DNA of 64,000 nt from Enoplolaimus lenunculus (Eukaryota; Nematoda; Enoplea; Enoplida; Thoracostomopsidae): assembly GCA_030248215.1 (NCBI GenBank), contig JASANG010001420.1:62001-126000 (forward strand), read 5' to 3'. Below the pieces are notes generated by a model. It had not been told where the DNA came from, searched no databases, and saw nothing but the letters and a program-made list of their open reading frames with translations. Position numbers and translations under genes: made by a program. This document shows, in pieces, positions 37,531 through 48,823 of the stretch (positions are counted from its first letter, which is position 1; each line of letters starts with the position of its first letter).

Positions 37531-38693
37531 ATCTGCCGGATTTTCGACAATTGTTGCTGCGGATTATTCCGATCAGGGTTTATACAACCGGAGGTCTTCC
37601 TCCGACTCTGGCTCTAAAAGAAAACTGACTCCGGCTCTGGTAAACTTTCTGCCGAAGGTTACAAAATTTATTTGTTTGCTACGTTTCGTTTTAACATTTA
37701 ATTCAATTTTTAGGCAGAAATTAGCGATATTTTGTAAAAAAAGCGTAAAACCGAAACATTTTAGCAACACCTTACAGATATTTGGTAAAACATACTGCAA
37801 TAGGGTACGCTTAAGCTTTGGACTAATTTTTTGTTTAGGCTTATGCTTAAGTCTTAGATATATAAGCTCATTCTTACGCTTAGATTTAATAGGATTAGTA
37901 AAATATGCTTATGCTACTGTTACTGATGTGCCATTTGCCGTATTAATTTACACCACAGGCTGCGTTTCCTTAAACTTTCAATTCCTAGCAAGCCAACCAT
38001 TATAGAAAGTTATCGAATCAAAGACGTATATTTTTCAAATTCTCAACAAACAACGACTTTAATTTGACTGTTTTTGTACGCGAAATTAATTGCGTTTCAC
38101 AAAATTTCAAATGTGATCATTGTTCACAGAAATTAAAATTGGAATTTTAGTTTTTTTTAAAAAATTATTTAGTTTATATTTGATATTTCACCAGGTAATG
38201 TTTTGCTTCTGTCGGCGTTAATATAAGAGATACCGTAGTGGATTTTTCTAGGCCGCGCATAATTGCTACGTATATACGCGATCTATAAATTTTAATAGTA
38301 AAACAACACTTATTTCTGGTCATTATTAACTGTTTGGTATTTTAGAAGATTCTTTTGTTTTGTTTTTTTTCAAAATTGGCGAAAAATATATCACAAAACG
38401 TGACCAATAGGAAAATAACCTAATTTTGCGTAGAATTTTGTTGATACGAAACGTTTATTTGTTGTTATGACTGCAAGAAAGTATAGTGTTTTGAACACTG
38501 ATGCCCGATGATAACTTGACACATTTAAACAATTCACAAAAGATTTTTGCCATTTTTCTTTCAAAAAAATAATTGATCAGAAATTGTTGTTATAATTGTA
38601 TTTTATGCTGTTGTTGTTCAATTAATATTTTACTGTATTCTGTAAATTTATAAAACTTCAGTGGAAATTCTTCGGTGCGCTATCTGGGTATAG
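37531..38693. other. No gene seen
   Basis: AT-rich. A hAT-like end (CAGGGTTTATACAACCGG) lies at 37574. The 109-codon plus frame at 37676 is mirrored by a minus frame and looks fortuitous. Confidence 0.4.
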
Positions 38694-38898
38694 TTTGGCC
38701 GGAACGTTTTCCTGCGCGACTGTAATAGAGTAAGCTTACGCTTTAGATGAACTTTTTTGCTTAGGCTTAGAAATATGCTCATCCTTACGCTTAGACGTAG
38801 GTTTAGGTATAGGCTGCATTCTTACGCTTAGGCTTAGGCTTAGGCTTAGGCTTAGGAATATGTTTATACTGTAGTTCTGGCCTTGTTCTATACATGGC
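38694..38898. mobile_element. TTAGGC-bearing MITE
   Basis: Ends TTGGCCGGAACGTTTTCCTG and CTGGCCTTGTTCTATACATGGC. The middle contains four to five consecutive TTAGGC hexamers (about 38827-38860), preceded by degenerate ones. Same family at 39028-39178, 39533-39678, 51262-51455, 55066-55253, 55347-55510, 60481-60688 and 61405-61560, with longer relatives at 44510-44728 and 63028-63301. Confidence 0.8.
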
Positions 38899-39027
38899 TT
38901 TGTTAAGCCGTAAACGTAAACATAGTGTACATATTATTTATTAATTTAAGCAGAGGTCTATAAGCTCCTGGTTGTTTACGTAAACATATACATTGAATTT
39001 ATAATATCTCAAAAACTGACGTGATTT

Positions 39028-39178
39028 TGGCCAATAAAGATTACGGGCGGAACGTTTTTTGTGACACTGCAATAGAATAGCATTTAAGCTGTAGCGCAAA
39101 TTTTTTTGTTTACTTAATATGCTCATAGGCTTTGGCTTCGGAATATGCATATGTTACTGTTATGAATCTGTTCTATGG
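39028..39178. mobile_element. TTAGGC-family MITE, decayed copy
   Basis: Ends GGCCAATAAAGATTACGGGCGGAACG and TGTTCTATGGCC. The hexamer core is mostly lost. Confidence 0.6.
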
Positions 39179-39246
39179 CCGTAATTTTTAATATCGTATT
39201 TATCACCCATGAATGTGTAGAACAACTATGGTATAAATCGTAGGCC

Positions 39247-39517
39247 TTAACCCCTTCTCACATTGAGTTGCCTGTAGGCAACTCAGCGCACTGTATATAC
39301 GTTAAATAGTATATATCGCGCAGTGTTTAACAATTGCAACACATATACATAGTACAAAATCACCACAAGACGTGAGAGCCCCCTCGGGCTCGTGCGTCAA
39401 GCTCCTATAGCGGAGTGGTGATGGTATACGCCTCCCACTCCAGTCACTGGAGTTCGAATCCTAGCATAAAAGTAGATCTCAGGAGAAATAGAAAATATTC
39501 ATGTGAGAAAGGGTTAA
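39247..39517 (+). mobile_element. Terminal-inverted-repeat element carrying a tRNA-like unit
   Basis: Ends TTAACCCCTTCTCAC / GTGAGAAAGGGTTAA (one mismatch in 15). Inside, 39363-39480 has GTGAGAGCCCCCTCGGGCTC, an A-box match TAGCGGAGTGG (39418) and a B-box match AGTTCGAATCC. The tRNA-like part also occurs at 41436 and 18084. A Pol III type internal promoter inside an element with DNA-transposon-like ends is unusual. Confidence 0.7.
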
Positions 39518-39532
39518 TATTAAAAATTTGAG

Positions 39533-39678
39533 CCAATGTATGGAACAGGGCCGTTACGGTAGTATATGCATATTCCTAAGCCGAAACCTAAACGTAAGCA
39601 AAAAAATTAGTCTAAAGCTTAAAGCTTACTCTATTGCAGTTCCACAGAACAACGTTTCGCCCGTCATGTTTGCATGGG
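39533..39678. mobile_element. TTAGGC-family MITE upstream of the Patched-related gene
   Basis: Ends GCCAATGTATGGAACAGGGCCG and CGTTTCGCCCGTCATGTTTGCATGGG. It lies about 200 bp before the presumed start codon at 39880. Confidence 0.7.
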
Positions 39679-39879
39679 ACGAAATGTGCAACTTATATGT
39701 GTATATATCGATGTACTACCGTGTCCCTGTGATTAAATCTATTGTTCCCAATTTTTCAAAATACTTTCAGGATCAATAGTTCTAAATGAAAAAAAATCAT
39801 TTTGTAAATCATTGCAACAAACGTTAGCTGCGGCAGAGTGGGATTTTTACATGGTAATTCGGCGACAATTCATGCGAAG

Positions 39880-42800
39880 ATGCCGTTGCGAAGTAAAAAA
39901 TCGCACAGACCCACAGCGCCACCGGCATTGCCTAACGCGCACTCAGTATCGAATCGTACCCCAGGACATCGATTTGGTACCAGTGATACCAAAGTCGATA
40001 TTTCGCGTCAAAATTCGACTACAAATTCGCCAAATCGCTGCGGAGTTGAACGCAACTCAAATTGGCAGTATTGCGACCACACAAGCAAAAAGTGCACAAA
40101 TCAAACCAGCGGAGATGATGCAGTAATGACGCAGGAAAACTCGAGTTATCTCGACCGTCGACGAGGAAAAGGATCAACCGAGTCACGAGGAAATGCACGA
40201 ACAACTCCACAATCGAGTCTTGAAAAAGCACGGTTAGTAAGCAGTGGACACAGCAGTTCAGCGGATGAAATAGTTGCAACACATATCGACAGCGAACAAA
40301 CCAGCCAAAGTCGAAACCCAACAAGGAACCAGTCGGCTGAAACTACCAACGCTCGACAACGTATTGTAGACGAAAACGACAGCAACAGTGAATATTACGC
40401 AGAAATACCGGCAAGCGATGATATTAATGCTACGCCGACGCGATATGGAACTGAATCGACGCCAACGAACGATGATCCGCCGATATCGAAACATATGGTG
40501 AATTCGTTGACAAAGTCGGCGTTTCGCGAAAATTACGAAAGTCATCAAAAACAGCAGCAACCAAAAGATTACTTGTCATCGACAAATAATCAAGGTTTTA
40601 CTGGCGCTGACTTGATGCCTTACAGCGTCAATGCAGCAATGATGATGCTAAATCCGTATCTGTCAACCGCGACTGCTCCTGGTGCGTTTACGTTTCAAGG
40701 TCAAGATCAAGCGGTTGTGGTGACACGGCAAGGTAAATATCAAGTACTGTAATGACCCGTACAAGCAGGGGAGGTTAATAAGAGGGGGTCCCCATTTTGA
40801 GTCCCGATCAATAGGAGTCTGTATCCCTATTAACAGTCCGTAAGCGGATAGTCTTTAAACGGTAATTAGAGTCCATAAATGTCAACTATCCCTAAATTGT
40901 AGGGCATAAATGACTCCAGGGCCAAATAAAGTTGAGTTCGAAACTTTAAAGCGTATTTAAGTTTGAAAGTACATTCCTGTGTAAAACCTTGTATTATCGC
41001 TCAAGTTTTTGATACAAGACCAATAAACGTTTAATTCAACGAACAGCTGCAATACCAGATATATCAGTAACGAAGGGCGGCGGAGCGTGGATTAAAAATA
41101 AATAACTGTCCGTAACCAAATAATAAGGGGGTACCCTTATGAGAGGCCAGAAAAATATCAGTGTTTCCCCTCATATTAGGGTCACTACAGTAGTATTAAT
41201 GATGATCGCAAGGTCAAAATAGACAAATTACTTTTAGTTTATACCGCAGTGGTTTACGTGGCACCTCCGTCAGGTTGAAAACGCCTAAAGGGTTAATGGA
41301 AAAATTCTCAGTATCTATAACCCTTTAATTCATAGAGTATACTATGAGCAAGTAAATACAACTATTATACGAGCAAAACAGACACCATGAGCAGTGTTTA
41401 ACAAATCTAACATATATGCGCAGTGCAAAATCTCTACAAGACGTGAGAGCCCTCTCCGGCTCAATCGTCAAGCTCCTATTGCTGACTGGTCATCGAAAAC
41501 GCCTCCAATCCGAGAGACTGTTGATCGAATCTTACCTTGAAATTACATTTCATATGAAATGGAAAATATTCATATGAGAACGCGAAAACTATTTTATCGT
41601 TTCTAAAATTATAATTAAGTTAAGTAAATACTTAAGTCACTAACTATATTTCAAGCATTTACAGATTACCAGTTCTTTTACACTAACTTTATGCTAATTG
41701 ACACTGTAGACTAATGGCACATCCACATATTTATAGAACAACACTATTGCTTGCATCTTATGATACTTTCTTAAAATTATAATGTTAGCGACTTAGTAAG
41801 TAAGTAAAGTATAACTTAACTAAAATACTTAAGTAAGATTTCACAAACTCAGCCATTGTCTTTAAATCGTTTTTAGCAAAATTCGAAGTCTCACGTCTGG
41901 CGTGCTTTTCGTGGATCGACTCCGCAATAATCCGACCGATTCTTTGGTATTTCGCAACGCTAATCGCCAAATTTCCTCAAGCGTTCATCGTTGTTGGGAT
42001 CGCGCTGACTCTGCTCAGTTTCAGCGGGATTGCAGTCTATCGAGACAACTTGATCGCGACTACATCTATGCTAGATTCAGTGATTAATGCACCGTCTGAG
42101 GCGTTGATGCCAGAAACCAGCGTAAATCAACACGTCATACGCTATCCTGAGTCAAATTCTCGCTATGACGCCATAGACATGACGTCACCGTATCATTTCA
42201 GTGCAATCATCAAAGCGGCGACTAATTTTCGTGACAGCGCAACAAAAGCAACACCGCTTGAGTCTGAGGCAACAATGAACGGTAACTTTTTCCGCGAAGA
42301 GTTACTGGATCGCTATCTCGAGCTTCAACAAAACATCGAAAGCGTTTCGGTGAGTTCTACGACTCGACGACTCAACAACAATGGCCGTAGGCAAGTCTGC
42401 TATCAGGCGAACACGAATGGAGTCGGATTGCATTATGCGAACGAATTGTGCGGTACAGTTGATACGTATTCTTGCGAAACCGATCCAGTGCTTGCCGTTA
42501 TGGATGCCGAACGAACGTATAAGCTTACTTATCCGTCGGTGACAAATTATACCGCCGCAAACCGAAACCTTTATCTCGGCCGGACGTTCGGTGGAGTGTC
42601 TACAAGTCCAGGTGGAGTAATGTTGACAGCGTCGACGATACGAATGCAATACAAACTCGCTGATCGTGGCGATTTTAACTTGAACTCTCGAGACAATAAA
42701 AACAACACCAATGGACAACCACCGAGGAAATTTCCAGAATTTCGATCGAAGCGAAACGCAATTCGATCAACGACCGCACGATATGCGACGCCAACAGTTG

Positions 42801-45800
42801 TGCCAGATGATGACGATTGCATCGACTCGCCCGCTGTCGCTTGGGGCCGTAAATTTGAAACAATCATGAGACGAGAGAAGGAAAGTCTTCGTTTAAGCGT
42901 TAGCTGGTGGTCGCTGTCTGCGTATTTGTCCCAAGTTGCAAGTTTAACGCATAAACTGCAAACGTACTGCGGGATATCGTGCGCTGTAATAATTGCTATT
43001 TGTGCTGCATACGCGTTAATTAATTGTGGATGGACAATTCATGGCTCGTGCAGTTGGGTGGGACTGGCTTGTGGACTCACTGCAGGCGGTCTGACGGTAG
43101 TGATTACAATTGCCGGATACGCGTTGACGTTGTTGATCAATGAGTATATCGATCCTGGAACGATGCCGGTATTATTTCCTGTTGCTGGTACGTTTAGCTT
43201 TAACCCCATCTGACATTGAAGTGACTGTAATCAAATACAATTCGTCCCATATATTTACTTAAGTACGTATATGTGTAATAAGCAGCGAAGCCTGGCTTAG
43301 TGCACTGTAAATTCCAGTGAATTGATTTTAACTCATAATGAGTTGAATGCACTCAGAAGTCTAAGCTATCAAATTAGGTCTTTCAGAACTCAAAATTTGG
43401 AATTGATTGAACTCATTATGAATTATTAATTAATCAACTCACTCGGAATTAAATCAGCTCAGACTGAGTTAATATTTACTGTTATTAACTTAGAAACACC
43501 CCTAAATAGCTAATTCTATATCTGAGTTGATTAATCAACTCATTGGAATTTACAGTGTGGACATCTACGCAACCAGAAATATTTGGCATTCCTGCTCACA
43601 ATTCATCATCTACGGCATATATGCTAACCAGACGTGTAGCTGGTATTCACATTGCTTTAGAGCTTAGCACAAGTATCATGGACGGTGCCGCAACTTCTAT
43701 GATACGTTGTCATTGGAGAGTTGGTCACGTATATGCGACGCAATAATTGCAGTTGCGTTGCCTGCGCGCAGCGTTCGTTCTTCACTGTGCCATTAATATA
43801 TGTATGCATATATAAACGTTTACAAAAAGCCTATTAAATTTCATTTTAGGCACAATACTTTTCATACTGCTTCAACTCGCAAAAGCATGGCAAAAATACG
43901 ATTGCAAGCAACTATTCATAAAGCAACAACAACAACAACACCAACAACTGCCACACAATCCGATTGGCCAATGCAAACCATTCAGCGACCTGGACATTAT
44001 TCGCTTGATATACGCAACCGAAATGCCGCTCGCGTTCACCATTATTGCTTGTACTGTCACAGGACTTGGCTTAGCATCGCTTTGGCTTCAAAATTTGGAC
44101 GCTCCAATACTGTTGTCTCGGGCAACGCTACAATTACTGTTGACTGTGGCGCTAACAGGTGCTATTGTTTTGATTTTGTTCGGTCCGATGCTATACACCA
44201 TTCATTTGATCAAAAATGACGAAAAATCAAGCAAAAAACGTCCGATTTGCTGTAAGCCGAAAACTCAACACCGTCAGCACGAACAGGCCAATGGTAAGCA
44301 TTTACTAAAAATATGGGAGTCGCATACAGTATTCAACAGGGGTGTATCATACAGTTGTACCGGTGTTTCAGATACATGCCAGCGTCCATGGATATATTTC
44401 ACATTTTGTGACAATTTTTCACTTGTAAACATGTAATAAAAGCGCAGATTTAGGTTTCTGAACTGAATGACATCGTTAGATTTACTAGCAATTATGCTAT
44501 AGTCAACATGGCCCATGTTGGGGGCGTCCAGGTTTCTGGTAGGTCTATAAAAGAGTAGGTTTAGATTCTAGATTACATTTTTTGCTTAGGCTTAGGCTTG
44601 GGAACACCATTTTTGCAACGCTTTAGGCTTAGGCTTAGGAATACACTTAATCTATCGTTAGTTAGGCTTAGGCTTACGAATACGCTTAATCTGCTGTTAC
44701 GCCCCTAAAAGTAACATTGGCCGTCAACATGATAAAATAGTATTTACAAACTAGATTAATGTAGTCTGTTTCGAACCTATACTTTAAGACATGAAATAAA
44801 AATACTTGTGTCAGAAACCTTTTCCATGTCAGGAAATTTCTTTTATACGATTATCTTCTTGTGAAATATCCTTGCTACGCCCGCGTCTGAATCCAGTTCA
44901 ATTTTAGAGACCCTGCTACCAGCGTCGTACAAGCGATCGCGTATAAACGACTGTCAAAAACGTGCTTACGAAACCGTCGCCGATTCTGAGGGGATGAATA
45001 TAATTCGTTTGGCGAGTCGAATCGCGTCGTCGCGTGGTGTTACCGTAGTTGGATTTGGCGTATTTGTTGCGTATATGATATTTGCCATTTGTGGCTGTCT
45101 TAATTTACAAGTCGGCTTGCGTCCAATTGATTTTGTCGACAACACAGCGGCTGTTCGCGGCTACTTACGCGATTATGATCAATTTTATCGTCAAACAGGC
45201 GCCGACAACTATGTCGAGCTTGAATTTCAAGGCCCGGTCAACTATTTTCATCCACAAGTTCGCGCTGAAATTGACGAAATGTTCGCTTGGATCGACACGC
45301 GGTCGTTCGCGGCGACAACAGCGTCTTGGTTGCGAGCGTTTGGCGAATTTGAAGCGAGTTCAATCTACTACGTTAGTCAAGACACGTTTGTACCAGTGCT
45401 GCAATTGGTATTTCTGAAACAGCCTCAGTATGCAAAGTATACCGCTGATATTATATTTTCAGCAGCGAGCGAAGAAATTACTCGCAGTCGAATGTTTATC
45501 GAACTGAACCCAAAAGGCATGCAGCACTTAAACGCAATTGTCCGTCAACTTAGGCATAAAGCTGCTAAAAGTAACCTACCGCTAGCAATCACAACTCCAG
45601 CGCGATTCGCTCTCGATCACGACATAAGCATCGAACCAGCTGTGATTGGTTGTTTGTGCATTTATGTTGCGAGCGTTGTTTTAGTATCGTTAGGAATTAC
45701 TGCTCAGCCAATCATATCGATGTTATACATTTTTGTTCAAGGATCGATTATCGTTGGGACTTTAGGATTTTGCAGTTTTTGCGACGTTCCACTGCACGCG

Positions 45801-46752
45801 TTTACGGTATCGGCGTTAATTGCAAACTTGGTTTACGGTACTTCGTTGTATTTGTCGATTTCGTATCATTTTTGTAACAATACGTTCACAACGGTTCGAA
45901 TGCGAACGGAATTTGCGTTCATTTCATGTTTCGGCCCAGCACTTACGTCGTTGTTAGTTGTCACATTGTCGTGTTTGCCTCCGCTGTTGCTCGCCGCAAA
46001 TCCTGCTAGCATTCAGTTGATTAAGCTTATTTGCGTATCCGCCGGACTCACGTTCGTTCATACGTTTTTGATTCTGCCGACTGCGCTCGTACTTACCGGA
46101 ATCTCGTTGATCGACTGTTGTGGGACTGCAAACGATATATGCAACGGGTCGTTTAAAAAGTGTGCAATTTGTAGCGCAGATGAAACCGCATCAAGCATTT
46201 ATTTTGTTCCAGGCAGCAAATCACAAGGCGTTTGTCCACCACCACCGTTTTTTGATCCGAACGCAATCCATCAATTTTATATGAATAAATTTCGCGAAGA
46301 TATTTTAGCAACAGCTGCCGCTGCTGTTCACGGCCAACAAATTCAACCGGCAACCACCGGTCCACAAGCTGCCATCGAAGGCCCTCCACAACTGTGGACG
46401 GCACATCACGAGTCACAGACCGCAAGCATGAATAAAGCTAAGCAAAATGCATTACAGTATCCAGCGGATTATAACAGCAAATGTTATCATCGGACGACGA
46501 ATGGCAACTCACAAATTCGAAATTCTTTATTTACAGATCAATTCGTGCTCAATCAAGATAACTCTATAGCCGATCCACGAAATGTTGACAGCAACAGCCG
46601 CAACAACAACAATGACAACAACAACAACAAGAACAACAACAACAACAACACAAGCGACAGTATTCGACAACGCGATTATAAACGAGCGACAAGCGTTCCA
46701 GTGGAATACGAAGGAGAAACGAAAGAACACAGACGAAAACGCAGCCAACCGC

Positions 46753-46825
<73 letters not shown>

Positions 46826-47357
46826 CTGTGGAAGCAGGAAATCAACTGCCGTTTCAGCATCGATGTTTATCGCCGATGAAACGTGTGAACCAGTGGACAC
46901 AGTTGAAGACGAGCCAACACGACTTCCGCTGCATGCAAGCAGACATCACCAAATCGACACCGTTCAACTGGAACCAGGCAACAATAATGACGTCATCAAC
47001 ACCGACGACACAAGCAGCAACAACAATCGGAGCCGAAGAAGTGCAACTGGAACGGATCGATCACACGGTATGCGACATCAGCGACGGCTGAGTGACGAAA
47101 TCCGTCGACAAAGACGCACAAACCCATCTGGGCAACAAGAATGCGCGACTGGTACTGCGCCGACCGGTGGCGGATACACGTCTGACTGGGGACCAAACTT
47201 TACGATTAGTTCTACGGTCACTCCGTCACGAATGCCGATGGTTCATCGTGCGAACAACCGTTCGACAGCTGTGCCTCGTAGCCGAAAATACGGCTCCTCG
47301 CATTCACGTGGTCCACTTGGACGGCGACCGTCACGTGATATTAGCTACTTCGACTAA
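39880..47357 (+). CDS. Patched-related (PTR/PTCHD-like) 12-TM RND-family membrane protein, four exons
   Basis: Exons 39880-40732, 41877-43187, 43850-44293 and 44908-47357 join, all in phase 1, into one frame of 1685 residues. Residues 1-284 are hydrophilic. TM1 is ~315-340, then an extracellular loop with Cys residues, LTYP, LGRTFGGV and a paired charged helix. TM2-6 are ~651-666, 679-703, 715-732, 781-801 and 815-837. TM7 is ~913-934 (FAICGCLNLQVGLRP), followed by a second loop (QGPVNYFHPQVRAEID). TM8-12 are ~1112-1268. This is the two-times-six RND layout with a sterol-sensing-like TM2-6 block. The tail (1269-1685) holds Asn-rich and pure CAA-coded Gln tracts. The conserved intramembrane acidic motifs of TM4 and TM10 are missing. 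PTR family roles are sterol or lipid handling and cuticle or lumen shaping; the substrate here is unknown. The start Met is uncertain: an in-frame stop lies at 39805-39807, and an upstream acceptor is possible. Confidence 0.9.
40745..41192. mobile_element. TACTGTA-type MITE, copy 3, in intron 1 of the Patched-related gene
   Basis: Ends TACTGTAATGACCCG and GGGTCACTACAGTA. The left end lies 12 bp after the exon-1 donor (40733). The interior matches copy 1, including GGGCGGCGGAGCGTGG. Confidence 0.85.
41436..41580 (+). repeat. tRNA-like SINE-type repeat, copy 3 (intron 1 of the Patched-related gene)
   Basis: CAAGACGTGAGAGCCCTCTC through CATTTCATATGAAAT.. to AATATTCATATGAGAA matches the tRNA-like unit at 39363. 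The B box has decayed (TTGATCGAATCTT). AGGGTTAAT / ATAACCCTTTAA words at 41289-41330 may be remains of the terminal repeats. Confidence 0.65.
43303..43556. mobile_element. CACTGTAAATTCC-type palindromic MITE in intron 2 of the Patched-related gene
   Basis: Perfect terminal repeats CACTGTAAATTCC / GGAATTTACAGTG, extended by further AATCAACTCA / TGAGTTGATT pairing. The interior repeats the word AACTCA / TGAGTT in both orientations. 254 bp, non-coding. Confidence 0.85.
44510..44728. mobile_element. GGCCCATGT-type MITE with TTAGGCTTAGGC core, intron 3 of the Patched-related gene
   Basis: Ends GGCCCATGTTGGGGGCGTCC and GTTACGCCCCTAAAAGTAAC ATTGGCC. The core has GCTTAGGCTTAGG. Longer sister at 63028-63301, which shares GGTTTCTGG(T)(A/G)GGTCTATAAAAG. 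Confidence 0.8.
46752..46825 (+). repeat. Pure (CAA)n microsatellite encoding polyGln in the Patched-related gene
   Basis: About 24 uninterrupted CAA codons in the cytosolic tail, preceded at 46596-46650 by an AAC/AAT-rich Asn tract. Purity suggests a recent or length-variable expansion. Confidence 0.92.
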
Positions 47358-48538
47358 CTTTGGTAACAACACGAGAAACATACACGCCTGTTGCCACCAC
47401 CTTACTGGGGGGGCTAAAAAATTTTTAGAAAGGGCATGCAAGGATTTTCGATGACTTACGAGCAGGGTTGAACACTTTCTAGAGGGGAGATTGCATTTAG
47501 GGGGTTTGAGCTCACCTGCCGTCCCTCTGGCTACGGGCCCGCTAACATAAGTTGTCGGATAGGTAGTATCAATTGGTTGCTGGAAAACCGGAAACTGAAT
47601 GGAAACAAATACTTATATGTGTATAGTATCATATATAAAATCTCAAACCTAAAAATTATCAATAACTATTGTTAGATATTCCAGCATACCGGAAACTACA
47701 ACAAATCCAGCAGTGGGCCCATGTTAGGAGAAAGGCCGTATCATAGTCCGGGATAGCAATATACCGGAAGGGCAAATATATGCACACCTGTTTACATATG
47801 CACAGCCAAATGTATAATATACAATATGTGGTGCAATATGGGCTGTTTTTACTTATTGGCTGCCCCCTGAGAATCCAATTAAAGAAAATATTTCAATGCA
47901 AAAGTGCTTTTCCTTGCTGTGGGCCCAGCTGTCCCGCTGTCCCAGTGTCCTGCTATCTCTGCTGTCCCAACTATTTCGCTGACACCAATACAATTCAAAA
48001 CTAAACCACAGTCAATTCTGTTAGAGTCATGTGAGAAATATATATCGACAAATCAAATTTGATCCAAGAAAACAAAAATAACCCTGGCTAAGGAAATATG
48101 CGTTCAACGTTTGCAGAAATTCTACTATTTGGTATAGTCGTTTGAGTGCCACGAGGGTACAATCAGAGGACTGCATCCTCCAGGTCTGGCTACGGTAGAA
48201 TTTTTGTCGGCGGTTCCGGAGTGAGATTTTTGGTTATTTTTGTAAACGTCTTAACGCTAAAATTGAGAACTCTGTTTTTGGCATCACATAATACATATTA
48301 TAGTTGCAGCTTTAGCAAGATATAAGTAATTTTTGTTAGGCCGCTGATATTGGTTTCAGCTCTGGCCCCGATAAAGATTTCGTTTTTCAACTTCGGCTAC
48401 ACACTGATGTATAATCTCAATAATTAAATTATAAATTTTTTCAACAACTTGTATTTGAGCTTAGTTTGAAAAATCTCAGAAAATAAAATTCTAAGTTATT
48501 CAAAATTTACAAATATATAAGTAGAATAAATTCAAAAT
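47358..48538. other. 3' flank of the Patched-related gene; no gene seen
   Basis: Probable 3' UTR, then repeat debris. CCGGAAACTGAA-type MITE fragments lie at 47580-47780. No open frame of interest. Confidence 0.4.
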
Positions 48539-48823
48539 AAAGCCCTATTCACACGTGCAAGTAGTTTTTGCTTCGAGAACTTGTAGCTGCAACTTGCACT
48601 CGCAGGTTTTGTCCGAAATCCCGTTCGAAAAGAATTGCAGCTGCAAATAAGTAATCAAAATTAATAGCTTAGAATTTAGTTCGTATGTGTGAATAAGCAT
48701 GCAAGTTCACTGAATTTATTTCAGTCACTTTATCATTGGCTGATGAAAAAATACAAGTTTTGCGTGCAATTTGCAGCAGATGCAAGTTCTCACATCAAAA
48801 ACAGGCACGTGTGATTAGGGCTT
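48539..48823. mobile_element. CAGCTG-rich MITE, copy 2
   Basis: Ends AAAGCCCTATTCACACGTGCAA and GGCACGTGTGATTAGGGCTT. Internal TTGCAGCTGCAA and GAACTTGTAGCTGCAACTT blocks. Confidence 0.85.

Noticed and set aside
39240-39520. A functional tRNA gene
   Set aside because: A and B boxes are present but the stems do not pair, and the unit is repetitive, so it is called a tRNA-like repeat instead.
46527-46900. Leu-, Val- and Cys-rich minus-strand frames and a Thr/Asn plus frame
   Set aside because: Shadows of the polyGln/Asn tract of the Patched-related gene.
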